Below are positions 17,146-26,073 of a DNA stretch of 64,000 bases, one piece after another. The notes under the pieces were generated by a model, which was not told where the DNA came from, made no database searches, and was given only the letters and a program-made list of their open reading frames with translations. The position numbers were made by a program, and so were the translations under genes. The DNA is from Leucobacter luti (GTDB lineage: Bacteria > Actinomycetota > Actinomycetes > Actinomycetales > Microbacteriaceae). Position 1 is the stretch's first letter. Each line of letters opens with the position of its first letter. Where the stretch lies: contig NZ_CP080492.1 in assembly GCF_019464495.1 (NCBI RefSeq), positions 1,488,001-1,552,000 on the forward strand, written 5' to 3'.

Positions 17146-19983
17146 ATGACGAGGATCGAATCCGACTACGACATGTCAGCCGATGCGTTCCGTCGCGGCC
17201 TCGGCACCCTCGATATGGCGATGACGGGTTCGATTCCACTCCCTTCCGCGTCAGAGAGCCAGGGCGCCTCGCTCGCGGTCACCGCAGGAGCCAGCGCCAG
17301 CCTTGAGCGCGATCCAGGGATGCCCTCCACCACTTGGCGGATGCGCAGCGATGCATGGGAGTACCTCCGCTTCGCCGTGAAGCGGCTCGTCTACGGCAAC
17401 GATGGCGCAGATCTCCTCGCTTCAGACGGGGAGATCCAGCGATCGCTCCGCACGCTGGAGACGGTGGAAATGTACTGGGCAGGGTTTGGTCAGCGCTACG
17501 TCAGAGCAATTGGCGAGCTGCTTGAGGCTGGCGATTTCCGCACCGCGCTCGATCGCATCGGCCGCGTGGTCAACCGGCTACGCGGCGACACGGTCCCCGA
17601 GGAGCCCCGCGACGAGTTCATCGATGAACAGGAGCGGGCCGAACTCTCCACCGACGCCGACCCGCGCCCTCGCTTCGAAGTGCTCATCGTTGACGAGACG
17701 ACGCCGAGCGAGCGGGACGCGACCCGATCAGAGGGACTGCGGTTGCGCGCGGGCGCGGACGCATTCATCTATGAGTTCGTCATCGTGCCTTCTGCCGATG
17801 ACGCGGTCGCGGCGGTGCTCACCAACCCCAACATCCTCGCCTGCGTCGTGCGCCCTGGCTTCAGCGAGCGCACGAAACAGCGCTTGAGCCGCGATCTGCG
17901 TGAGACGATCGACCTCGCTCGCGCCGAGGTCACACCCGGGCAGGCCCCGTCCCGCAGTTCGCTTGCGTCGGTACAACGCGTGCTCGGGCTCGCCGACACA
18001 CTCGCCGCAATTCGTCCGGAACTTGACCTCTACCTCATGGCTGGTGCGCACATCGAGGATCTGGCCGGCGCGCTCACTCGCCGCTTCCGCCGCGTGTTCC
18101 GGCGCGAAGATCAGCTTGAACTCCACCTCAGCCTGCTGCGCCGCGTCTCGCACCTCTATGACACCCCATTCTTCTCCGCGATTCAGGACCACGCCCGCCG
18201 ACCGGTTGGAGTCTTCCACGCCCTCCCCGTCGCTCGCGGCGGCTCCGTCGTGTCGTCCAAGTGGATCAAGGATCTCGCGGACTTCTACGGCCTCAACCTG
18301 CTGCTGGCAGAAACAAGCGCAACGTCAGGCGGCCTCGATTCGCTGCTCGCCCCAGTGCACACACTCAAAAAAGCGCAGGAGCTTGCGGCACGCGCGTACG
18401 GTGCGAAGCACACCTTCTTCGTCACCAACGGCACCTCGACCGCGAACAAGATCGTGCACCAGGCGCTCGTGTCCCCCAACGACGTCGTGATGGTGGATCG
18501 CAACTGCCATAAATCGCACCACCATGCGGTGATGCTCACCGGTGCTCGCCCCGCATACCTCGAGGCGTACCCGCTCAACGACTTCGCGTTCTACGGCGCA
18601 GTGCCGCTCAACCGGATCAAGCAGATGCTGCTCGAGTACCGAGCTGCTGGACGGCTCGACGAAGTCCGCATGATCACACTCACCAACTGTACGTTCGACG
18701 GCATTGTGTACGATCCAGAGCGCGTCATGGCTGAGTGTCTCGCGATCAAACCGGACCTGGTGTTCCTGTGGGATGAGGCGTGGTTCGCATTCGCCGCGTT
18801 CCACCCCGTCACGCGCCGCCGCACTGCGATGGCTGCCGCAAAGCGGCTCGAACAGCGCTTCGGGACCGCGGCCCACGCCGCTGCGTATCGCGAGCAGCGC
18901 GACCGGCTCGTGAGCGCAGACGGCGAATTTGCTCCTGACACTGCGTGGCTGGATGAACGGCTGATCCCGGCTCCTGACGCCCGGATCCGTGTCTACGCCA
19001 CACAGTCGACGCACAAGACGTTGACCGCACTGCGGCAAGGCTCGATGATCCACGTCTACGACCAGGACTGGGTGCGCGAAGCAGAAGAGGCCTTCCACGA
19101 GGCGTACATGACACACACCTCGACGTCGCCGAACTACCAGATCCTCTCGTCGCTCGACATCGGACGCCGCCAAGTCGAGCTCGAAGGATTCGAACTCGTG
19201 CAGCGCCAGCTTGACCTCGCGACAAGCCTGTCCCAGGCGATCGCTCGGCATCCGCTGCTGCGCCGCACGTTCCGGGTGCTCACGGCGCATGACCTGATCC
19301 CGAGTGACAATCGCGAGATCGGGCGTCCCATGCCGCTCCGCGATGGCCTCTCAACGATGTGGAAGGCTTGGGCCACCGATGAGTTCGTTGTCGATCCGAG
19401 CCGAATCACCATCGAGATCAGCCGAACCGGGGTCGACGGCGATACGTTCAAACACGAGCACCTGATGGATCGCTACGGCATCCAGGTCAACAAGACGAGC
19501 CGCAACACCGTGCTGTTCATGACAAACATCGGCACCTCACGCAGCGCCATCGCGTATCTCATCGAGGTGCTCGTCAAGCTCGCTGAGCGCTTCGAAGAGG
19601 AGCAGGCGCAGCGCGATCCCGAGATCCCGCTTCCCGCCGAGGTCCCGATGCCGCCACTGCCCGATTTCAGCGCGTTCTCGTCGGGCTACGCCACCGATAC
19701 CGTGCTCCCAGACGGCGACATGCGCGCGGCGTTTTTCCGCGGCCAGCAGCGCGGCGCGGTGGAGCATGTCCGGCACGAGGAACTTCGCGAACGGGTCGCG
19801 CACGGCACCATCCCAGTGTCAGCCGGGTTCGTCACCCCGTATCCTCCTGGCTTCCCGATCCTCGTCCCCGGCCAGCTGATCACCGCTGAAGTGCTCGACT
19901 TTATGGCGGTGCTCGACACCCGTGAGATCCACGGCTACGATTCACGCCGCGGATATCGAATCCTGCGCGACACCGGCGAGTAA
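17146..19983 (+). CDS. PLP-dependent Orn/Lys/Arg decarboxylase
   Basis: A 945-residue basic amino acid decarboxylase of fold type I. The N-terminal wing domain runs through FEVLIVDETTPSERDATR to ILACVVRPGF. The PLP domain follows, with KHTFFVTNGTSTANKIVHQA, VDRNCHKSHHHAVML, and the Schiff-base lysine at about residue 624 in TQSTHKTLTALRQGSM. The C-terminal domain extends past GIQVNKTSRNTVLFMTNIG. ATG 17146 is chosen because GGAAGGA lies nine bases upstream. ATGs at 17107 and 17122 are possible but lack a good site. Products would be cadaverine, putrescine or agmatine plus CO2. It is followed 104 bases later by an amino acid permease, a decarboxylase/transport pairing seen in polyamine synthesis or acid resistance. 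The specific substrate cannot be fixed. Confidence 0.88.
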   Translation: MTRIESDYDMSADAFRRGLGTLDMAMTGSIPLPSASESQGASLAVTAGASASLERDPGMPSTTWRMRSDAWEYLRFAVKRLVYGNDGADLLASDGEIQRSLRTLETVEMYWAGFGQRYVRAIGELLEAGDFRTALDRIGRVVNRLRGDTVPEEPRDEFIDEQERAELSTDADPRPRFEVLIVDETTPSERDATRSEGLRLRAGADAFIYEFVIVPSADDAVAAVLTNPNILACVVRPGFSERTKQRLSRDLRETIDLARAEVTPGQAPSRSSLASVQRVLGLADTLAAIRPELDLYLMAGAHIEDLAGALTRRFRRVFRREDQLELHLSLLRRVSHLYDTPFFSAIQDHARRPVGVFHALPVARGGSVVSSKWIKDLADFYGLNLLLAETSATSGGLDSLLAPVHTLKKAQELAARAYGAKHTFFVTNGTSTANKIVHQALVSPNDVVMVDRNCHKSHHHAVMLTGARPAYLEAYPLNDFAFYGAVPLNRIKQMLLEYRAAGRLDEVRMITLTNCTFDGIVYDPERVMAECLAIKPDLVFLWDEAWFAFAAFHPVTRRRTAMAAAKRLEQRFGTAAHAAAYREQRDRLVSADGEFAPDTAWLDERLIPAPDARIRVYATQSTHKTLTALRQGSMIHVYDQDWVREAEEAFHEAYMTHTSTSPNYQILSSLDIGRRQVELEGFELVQRQLDLATSLSQAIARHPLLRRTFRVLTAHDLIPSDNREIGRPMPLRDGLSTMWKAWATDEFVVDPSRITIEISRTGVDGDTFKHEHLMDRYGIQVNKTSRNTVLFMTNIGTSRSAIAYLIEVLVKLAERFEEEQAQRDPEIPLPAEVPMPPLPDFSAFSSGYATDTVLPDGDMRAAFFRGQQRGAVEHVRHEELRERVAHGTIPVSAGFVTPYPPGFPILVPGQLITAEVLDFMAVLDTREIHGYDSRRGYRILRDTGE

Positions 19984-20087
19984 GGTGGGTGAGCGTCACT
20001 GCTCAACCACCAAGATGTGTCACATGTGTTCAACGCGTCACACGTCTCCAACGCTCCACAGAGCTGCTCAACACAGGAGTCTTGCTC

Positions 20088-21542
20088 ATGACTGACCCTT
20101 CTCCGACCGCAAGCAAGGCCGTCACACAGACCATCAACGTACTTCGCAGGACGCTGAAGCCTCGCCACATCCAGATGATCGCGCTGGGCGGGGCCATTGG
20201 GACCGGGCTGTTCTACGGGTCTTCGGAATCGATCGGGCTCGCCGGCCCATCTGTGCTCCTGACCTACGCCATCGGTGGACTGATGATCTTCCTGGTGGTG
20301 CGCGCCCTGGGAGAGATGTCGGTAGACGAACCGGTGTCAGGCGCGTTCAGCCACTACGCGAACAAGAATTGGAGCGCTCGCGCTGGCTTCGTCTCAGGGT
20401 GGAACTACTGGTTCAACTACATCGCGGTCTCGATGGTGGAGCTCGCGGTGGTTGGATCATTTGTGAACTATTGGCTGCCTGGCATTCCCGGATGGGTGTC
20501 GGCAGCCGTCTTCCTCGTTCTGATCACTGCGATAAATCTCGTTGGCGTGCGCGTCTTCGGTGAGTTCGAGTTCTGGCTGGCCCTGATCAAGGTGATTGCG
20601 GTCATCGGCATGATCGTGCTCGGAGCCATCGTTGTGGTGGCGGGAATCAACAACAGTGCAGATCTCCCGGATCCGAGCTTCACTCACCTGTGGGATCAGG
20701 GCGGTTTCTTCCCAATGGGGCTGAGCGGCATGCTCTTCGCGCTCGTCGTCGTCATGTTTTCATTCGGTGGGACCGAGCTGATCGGCATCACGGCAGGGGA
20801 GGCTGAGCATCCCGAGCGCACGATCCCCAAAGCCATCAACCAGGTCATCTTCCGAATTCTGATCTTCTACATCGGCGCACTCGCAGTCATCATGGCCATC
20901 GTGCCGTGGGATCGCCTAGACGGCGAGACGAGCCCATTTGTGCAGATCTTTGACCGAATCGGCGTCCCTGGCGCCGCCCACATTCTCAACCTCGTGGTCC
21001 TCACCGCAGTGATCTCGGTCTACAATTCGGGCCTCTATGCCAATGGTCGTATGCTGCGCTCACTGGCGTTACAAGGAAACGCGCCAAAATATCTGGAAGC
21101 GGTCTCCCATAACGGTGTCCCGATCGCGGGAGTGCTCACGTCGTCGGCGGTGACTGTGCTCGCAGTGGTCGTCGTCTTCCTCTGGCCAGCCTTCGCTTTC
21201 CAGTACCTCATGTCTATCGCGACGATTGCAGCGATCATCAACTGGTCCATGATCATGATCACGCAGCTGAAGTTCCGCAGGCGCATCGGACCAGACGGGG
21301 TCGCCGCGCTCACGTTCACACTGCCATTCGCACGCGTGACCCCGTGGATCGTCCTCTCGTTCTTTGCCGTGCTCGCAGTTCTGATGTGTTTCCACCCGGG
21401 CTATCGCACGGCAGTCATTGTGGGACCGATCTGGCTCGCAGCGCTCCTCATCGCGTACCAGGTGAAGCAGCGCCGCCAGCTCAGAGCAGCGCGCCACCAC
21501 GAAGCTGAGCTCGGACGGGAAACACAGCGGACGCTTCCCTAG
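20088..21542 (+). CDS. Amino acid permease (APC superfamily, AAT family)
   Basis: A 484-residue permease with about 12 membrane segments. The N-terminal AAT signature is clear: LKPRHIQMIALGGAIGTGLF followed by YGSSESIGLAGPSVLLTYAI. GEMSVDEPVSGAFSHYANKN and FAGTELIGITAGEAEHPERT-like text (here FGGTELIGITAGEAEHPERT) are family hallmarks. Homologues import lysine, GABA, histidine or aromatic amino acids with protons. AGGAG lies 8 bases before ATG 20088. The frame opens earlier (19989), but the extra residues look non-coding. It is downstream of the basic amino acid decarboxylase and may feed it or exchange its product. Confidence 0.88.
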   Translation: MTDPSPTASKAVTQTINVLRRTLKPRHIQMIALGGAIGTGLFYGSSESIGLAGPSVLLTYAIGGLMIFLVVRALGEMSVDEPVSGAFSHYANKNWSARAGFVSGWNYWFNYIAVSMVELAVVGSFVNYWLPGIPGWVSAAVFLVLITAINLVGVRVFGEFEFWLALIKVIAVIGMIVLGAIVVVAGINNSADLPDPSFTHLWDQGGFFPMGLSGMLFALVVVMFSFGGTELIGITAGEAEHPERTIPKAINQVIFRILIFYIGALAVIMAIVPWDRLDGETSPFVQIFDRIGVPGAAHILNLVVLTAVISVYNSGLYANGRMLRSLALQGNAPKYLEAVSHNGVPIAGVLTSSAVTVLAVVVVFLWPAFAFQYLMSIATIAAIINWSMIMITQLKFRRRIGPDGVAALTFTLPFARVTPWIVLSFFAVLAVLMCFHPGYRTAVIVGPIWLAALLIAYQVKQRRQLRAARHHEAELGRETQRTLP

Positions 21543-21646
21543 CTGACCTCACGGCAGCAGTCGGGGCCGCCACGCACCAGACGATTTCGGGGCCTGGAAG
21601 CGCCGTCGACTGTCCGCTGCTGGCTATCGCTCAGCGGGCGCCTGCG

Positions 21647-22573
21647 TCAGAGGGCTCCGTCCTCCCGCAGCGCGGAGCGTGCGGTGCATGCGGTGCATGC
21701 GGTGCGTGCCGGACGAGCGGTGCTGGTACTCGGAGCCGAAACCGGAACTTCATCGGCCACGACCGCGCGCACAAAGCCGCTCGCCCCTTCGGCGGTCGCC
21801 TCGCGGAGTGCGAGGAACAGCTCGCTGCTTGCGACGCCCGGCCAGTCAGCGGGAAGAAGCTCGGGGGGCAACCCCGGATCGCGGTATGGGATCGGCCGCC
21901 ACGCGTCGAGCGCACGAATCCACACTCCGAAGGCGCGCGCAGGATCTGTCACGTCGAGAGCCTGCGTATGCGCCGCCAGAAAGTCCTCGTGCAACTGTCG
22001 GAGCGCGGGGAGATCCCACCACTGCGTCAGCGCTACGTCAGGAGGCACCGCCAGTTGATCGATCTCCGAGACGGTAAAAATCGTCACGTGTCCAGTTACC
22101 CCGAGATCAGCCACGATGTGCTCAACGTCGGGGCGGAGATACGCGGGCAGTATCCAGAGTGATTGCGATACGTGGCCGGCGCCGATCCACGCGAACCGGG
22201 TGCGGAGGTGGTACCGCGCTCCGCGCTCCGCCTCAGGGATGCTGAACGAGACGAGGCACCAGTGATCCCCGAGAGTCATCGATCGCGGGTGATGGATCCT
22301 GCGATCGCCTCTGGCCAGCAATTCCCATGCATCGGGAGTGAGCGCATATCCCGCACGGCTCCCCCGCCGCTCCGAGGCGACAAGCCCCTTGCGCTTCACC
22401 CGCGTCAGCGCTGTCCGTGTCAACGCGGGTGCGAGGCCAACTGCACTCATGAGTTCAATGCACACGCGAGTCGGTAGCCAGCCGCCGTGCTCACGCATCA
22501 CCGCGCCAATGACGGTGCGCAGCAGTGAGTTCGCACTCCCGGGCCGGGAGTCGAGATCGTCGAGAACGCGCAC
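21647..22573 (-). CDS. PaaX family transcriptional regulator
   Basis: A 308-residue regulator with a PaaX winged-helix N-terminus (SLLRTVIGAVMREHGGWLPT, ALTRTALTRVKRKGLVASER, GSRAGYALTPDAWELLARGD). The PaaX middle and C-terminal domains follow (LVSFSIPEAERGARYHLRTR, FAWIGAGHVSQSLWILP, LHEDFLAAHTQAL, FGVWIRALDAWRPIPYRDPG, LPPELLPADWPG). It starts with GTG 22573 after AAGGGGGTGAG, 32 bases after the tryptophan dioxygenase stop, so it is probably co-transcribed with that gene. The last 20 or so residues (STARPARTACTACTARSA) come from a 9-base repeat and are unlike family members. PaaX proteins classically sense aryl-CoA esters, so the link to tryptophan breakdown is a point of interest. Confidence 0.85.
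   Translation of the reverse strand: MRVLDDLDSRPGSANSLLRTVIGAVMREHGGWLPTRVCIELMSAVGLAPALTRTALTRVKRKGLVASERRGSRAGYALTPDAWELLARGDRRIHHPRSMTLGDHWCLVSFSIPEAERGARYHLRTRFAWIGAGHVSQSLWILPAYLRPDVEHIVADLGVTGHVTIFTVSEIDQLAVPPDVALTQWWDLPALRQLHEDFLAAHTQALDVTDPARAFGVWIRALDAWRPIPYRDPGLPPELLPADWPGVASSELFLALREATAEGASGFVRAVVADEVPVSAPSTSTARPARTACTACTARSALREDGAL
21672..21707. repeat. 9-base tandem repeat inside the PaaX gene 3' end
   Basis: Four 9-mers of the form GCGGTGCAT (GCGGAGCGT, GCGGTGCAT, GCGGTGCAT, GCGGTGCGT) lie in frame and give an ART-ACT-ACT-ART peptide near the C-terminus. The tract could vary in copy number without changing frame. Confidence 0.85.
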
Positions 22574-22605
22574 CAGCTCACCCCCTTCTCGCGTGAACTC
22601 GTCGC

Positions 22606-23469
22606 CTAGTCACTCAGATCTCGGATTTCGGTGCGGAGTGAAATGAGCTCGGGGAAAAAGGACAGCTCAAGTGCGTGCCGCAGGAAGCCGACGCCGGACG
22701 AGCCACCAGTGCCACGTTTGAACCCGATCGTGCGCTGCACGGTGCTCATGTGGCGGAAGCGCCAGAGCTGGAATGCGTCCTCGATATCCACGAGCGACTC
22801 GCAGACTTCGTAGACATCCCAGTGTGCATCGACCGACTCGTAGATCTCAGTGAACATCGGCACCAGCGCGGGCTGCTCCACCCACGCGGCAGTCACATCC
22901 CGTTCGAGCACCTCCTGCGGCACGGCGTAGCCGCGCCTCGACAGCATCGCGAGAAAACTGTCATACAGGGTCGGAGCCTGCAGCGTCGCGGTGATCTCGG
23001 CATGGATCTCAGGCTTCGCCTCGAACATCCGCAGCATCCCGGCATTCTTGTTGCCGAGGATGAACTCGATCGAGCGGTACTGCGCTGACTGGAATCCACT
23101 CGAAGATCCGAGCACCGCACGGAACTCTGCGTACTCTGACGGAGTGAGGGTGGCGAGCACAGACCACTGCTCTGTGAGCGTGCGCAGGATCTGCTTGACC
23201 CGCGCCAGCCCTTTGAGCGCTCTGGAGGGCTCGTCAGCATCGAGATACTCGCGCGAGCCCCGCAGCTCATGCAACATCAGCTTCAACCACAGCTCTGACG
23301 TCTGGTGCTGAATGATGAACAGGAGTTCATCATGATGCGCAGGGTCGCTCAGTGGGTGCTGCGCAGAGAGGATCTGCTCAAGGTTGAGGTACCCCGCGTA
23401 GTCCATGGTGTTGCGGAAGTCGGTGCGCACACTCGACTCAATGGGTCGTTCTCCAGGTGTCTCTGACAT
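22606..23469 (-). CDS. kynA: Tryptophan 2,3-dioxygenase
   Basis: A 287-residue haem dioxygenase that opens the indole ring of L-tryptophan to N-formylkynurenine. Family motifs are intact: substrate and haem contacts in [31 protein letters not shown], the axial haem histidine in [20 protein letters not shown], and the closing block [23 protein letters not shown] 23469 has GGAGG upstream, and the longer frame to 23550 has no such site. No kynurenine formamidase or kynureninase follows. Instead a PaaX-type regulator is next in the operon, and a purine nucleoside phosphorylase lies divergent across 187 bases. Confidence 0.95.
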   Translation of the reverse strand: MSETPGERPIESSVRTDFRNTMDYAGYLNLEQILSAQHPLSDPAHHDELLFIIQHQTSELWLKLMLHELRGSREYLDADEPSRALKGLARVKQILRTLTEQWSVLATLTPSEYAEFRAVLGSSSGFQSAQYRSIEFILGNKNAGMLRMFEAKPEIHAEITATLQAPTLYDSFLAMLSRRGYAVPQEVLERDVTAAWVEQPALVPMFTEIYESVDAHWDVYEVCESLVDIEDAFQLWRFRHMSTVQRTIGFKRGTGGSSGVGFLRHALELSFFPELISLRTEIRDLSD

Positions 23470-23656
23470 GGGGCCTCCGTTGGCTTGCACCGCGGTGGTG
23501 CCGGCGCAATGTGTGTCACTACTGAGACGATCGCCCCAATTCGGATTCACTCACATGGTAGTCCACGCCAGCAGCTCGCACCCTGCGCACCGCACCGCGT
23601 TCGCCTCGCTCGGAGTTGTGTGCGGCGCAGAGCCCCGACACCCGTATTCTTGACCC

Positions 23657-24463
23657 ATGAGTACGGATCCGGATCCCATCGCACTGGCCGAAGCGGCCGC
23701 AGCTGAACTTGCACGTTTGACCGGCGTTGCGCAGCACGACATCGCCCTCACCCTCGGCAGCGGCTGGGGTGGCGCCGCAGATATTCTGGGCGAGACCGTC
23801 GCTGAAGTCCCCGCCGAGCAGGTGCCCGGATTCCATGCCTCCGGGGTCGCCGGCCACTCAGGGACGCTGCGCTCGATCCGCCTCGCGAACGGCGCACACG
23901 CACTCGTCATCGGAGCGCGCACGCACTTCTACGAGGGGCGTGGAGTGCGTGCGGTGGTGCACGGCGTTCGCACGGCGGCTGCTGCCGGGGCGAAGATCAT
24001 GGTGCTCACCAATGGCGCAGGTGGAGTCGACCCCGCATTCGGTGCAGGCGAGGCGGTGCTGATCAGCGATCATCTCAACCTCACCGCAACGTCCCCCATC
24101 GAGGGCGCAAACTTCATCGACCTCACCGATCTCTACGCGTCACGCCTGCGCGATATTGCGCGCGGCGTCGAGCCAGGGCTGCAGGAGGGCGTCTACGTAC
24201 AGCTCCCCGGGCCGCACTACGAGACTCCCGCTGAGATCCACTATTTGCGCGCCATTGGCGGCCAAATCGTCGGTATGTCCACTGCGCTCGAAGCCATCGC
24301 TGCGCGTGCCGCCGGAATGGAAGTACTCGGCCTCTCGTTGATCACGAACCCTGCTGCGGGCATGGGCGATGATCCGCTGAACCACGAAGAGGTGTTGGAA
24401 GCAGGCCGTGCCGCCGGCCCACGTCTCGCGGACCTCCTCTCGCGGGTCGTCGCGGCCCTGTAG
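23657..24463 (+). CDS. Purine-nucleoside phosphorylase (trimeric type)
   Basis: A 268-residue trimeric-class PNP that splits inosine, guanosine and deoxy forms with phosphate, for purine salvage. Phosphate and base contacts appear in LTLGSGWGGAADILGE, GRTHFYEGRG-like text (here GARTHFYEGRG), VLTNGAGGVDPAFGAGE, LISDHLNLTATSPIEGANF, and the asparagine block GMSTALEAIAARAAGMEVLG followed by LSLITNPAAGM. It is divergent from kynA and followed by a hairpin that includes its stop codon, so it is probably monocistronic. PunA or DeoD are common labels. I leave the symbol blank because usage varies. Confidence 0.93.
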   Translation: MSTDPDPIALAEAAAAELARLTGVAQHDIALTLGSGWGGAADILGETVAEVPAEQVPGFHASGVAGHSGTLRSIRLANGAHALVIGARTHFYEGRGVRAVVHGVRTAAAAGAKIMVLTNGAGGVDPAFGAGEAVLISDHLNLTATSPIEGANFIDLTDLYASRLRDIARGVEPGLQEGVYVQLPGPHYETPAEIHYLRAIGGQIVGMSTALEAIAARAAGMEVLGLSLITNPAAGMGDDPLNHEEVLEAGRAAGPRLADLLSRVVAAL

Positions 24464-24470
24464 GGCCGCG
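24451..24470. terminator. Hairpin over the PNP stop codon
   Basis: CGCGGCCC, loop TGTA, GGGCCGCG is a perfect 8-bp GC stem centred on the stop codon of the PNP gene. It lies 22 bases before the next start (pucR at 24493). It may end PNP transcription or limit read-through into pucR. Confidence 0.6.
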
Positions 24471-24492
24471 ACGGCGGTCGAAGAAGCGAGCC

Positions 24493-25920
24493 ATGCTTTC
24501 AGTTCGCGACCTCATCGGGACGCCGCAGCTGGCGACCCGATCCCTCACCCCGGGAGTGGGCGAGTCGCGGGCAGTGCGCTGGGCGCACGTGTGTGAGCTC
24601 AGCGAGCCCTGGGAGTGGATCGGAGGCGGTGCACTCGTCATGACCACCGGCCTAGCGCTGCCGTCGGACGCCGCCGCACAGTGCGCCTACATAACCGGAA
24701 TGGCCAAGGGCGGCATCGCGGGTCTCGCCATCGGTGAGCGCATGTCAGCTCCCCCACTCACTCCCGAGCTGCTGGCCTGCGCAACAGCGCTGGACTTCCC
24801 CATCTTGGAAACCGCCCACGACACCCCGTTTGTAACGCTGGCTATGGCCGTGGCCGAAGCGCAGAATAAAGAGCGGCACGAGCGCGTACAGCTCACCGAG
24901 CGGCTCTACCGCTCGCTCCAGTCACATGTGACGACCGCAGATGTTGAGCACCTCCTCATCGAACTCGGGGAGATTCTCGACGGCAGCCTGCGCATCGACT
25001 TCGGGGCTTCAGATGCAACTCGGGATCGCGTCACCCTGCACCCGGATCAGACTCTCACGCTTCCGCTCGTTGGGCCGAGACGCGGAGCGCTTCGATATGT
25101 GCCGCGCATCCCTGGGGCGCTCGACTACTCAGTGTTCCAGCACGCGGCGGCGATCGTGAGCGGTGTACTTGCCATGCATATGGTGGGGAGCCAGCAGCGC
25201 CAACTGCACGGCTCGATTCTCCTCGGCAACCTGCTCGACGATGCGATCTCGGATCGAACGGCACGCGAGCTCGTCTCTGGTCACGGCATCCAGGCACCAT
25301 TTACGCTTGCTCTCTGGTCAAAGCGCGTCGAGCCCGGCGATCTCGAGAAAGTGGGGTATCGCTTCGAGGCTGCGAGAATCCCTGTCCTTCTTACTGAGAA
25401 AGAGGGCTTTCTCGTACTGCTCGGCAGCAGCACGCCGGAACTCATCGAGATCCTCGAGGCGGTTGCCCCACTCGACGGCCAGATCGCAGTGGGCGATCCG
25501 TTCGAAGAGCTCGAACATCTCCGCGAGACCTGCAAACAGACCCGGCTCCTGCTGTCTGTGTCTTCCGGCTCACGCGGCAGAGTCGTCCGGATGTCTGATC
25601 GCGCTCTCGCCACACCGTTCCTGCCGAACAACAGCGGATCACGTCAGGTCCACGTGGAAGAAATCCTCGGCGGACTCTTTGCCTATGACGCTGAGCACCG
25701 TACGCAGCTTGTCTCGACGCTATTCGCCTTCCTTGCGGAAAACCGCAGCTGGGTGCGCGCCGCCGAGCGGTTGGGACTTCACCGGCAAACCTTGATTTCG
25801 CGGATTGCGCGGGTCGAGGAGCTCACCGGCCACCACCTCAGCAATATGAACGACACAGCAATCCTGTGGTTCGCGCTGCAGTGCGCGGTCGAAGAGGGCC
25901 TACTGGACCCGCTGTCGTAG
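24493..25920 (+). CDS. PucR family transcriptional regulator (intact copy)
   Basis: A 475-residue PucR regulator. The N-terminal PucR domain includes LTPGVGESRAVRWAHVCEL, EWIGGGALVMTTGLALPSD and GIAGLAIGERMSAPPLTPEL. A central GGDEF-like/CdaR region follows. The C-terminal helix-turn-helix is LAENRSWVRAAERLGLHRQT followed by LISRIARVEELTGHHLSN. It is clearly paralogous to the copy at 47279. Downstream and co-oriented are an aldehyde dehydrogenase, an NCS1 permease and a flavin amine oxidase, which it probably controls. A dyad TGCCA-N4-TGGCA sits between it and the dehydrogenase. PucR members are usually activators of purine, allantoin, polyamine or GABA use. Confidence 0.92.
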   Translation: MLSVRDLIGTPQLATRSLTPGVGESRAVRWAHVCELSEPWEWIGGGALVMTTGLALPSDAAAQCAYITGMAKGGIAGLAIGERMSAPPLTPELLACATALDFPILETAHDTPFVTLAMAVAEAQNKERHERVQLTERLYRSLQSHVTTADVEHLLIELGEILDGSLRIDFGASDATRDRVTLHPDQTLTLPLVGPRRGALRYVPRIPGALDYSVFQHAAAIVSGVLAMHMVGSQQRQLHGSILLGNLLDDAISDRTARELVSGHGIQAPFTLALWSKRVEPGDLEKVGYRFEAARIPVLLTEKEGFLVLLGSSTPELIEILEAVAPLDGQIAVGDPFEELEHLRETCKQTRLLLSVSSGSRGRVVRMSDRALATPFLPNNSGSRQVHVEEILGGLFAYDAEHRTQLVSTLFAFLAENRSWVRAAERLGLHRQTLISRIARVEELTGHHLSNMNDTAILWFALQCAVEEGLLDPLS

Positions 25921-25944
25921 TCCGCTCCACCTCATACGATTGTC

Positions 25945-25958
25945 TGCCATTCTTGGCA
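25945..25958. promoter_or_regulatory. Candidate PucR operator dyad
   Basis: TGCCA, four bases (TTCT), TGGCA is a perfect 5-bp inverted repeat in the 153-base gap between pucR and the aldehyde dehydrogenase start. The N4 spacer resembles that of the dyad in front of mmsA, but the half-sites differ. This is inference only. Confidence 0.3.
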
Positions 25959-26073
25959 CAATGCGACAGAATGCCGGCAGACGCACCGGCACTCGGTGAC
26001 TTACGCTGTGGACGCGTTCCCCACGGAATGCCGCTCTCACCAGCTGACGCAACGACGCATCCAGGAGATTTCC

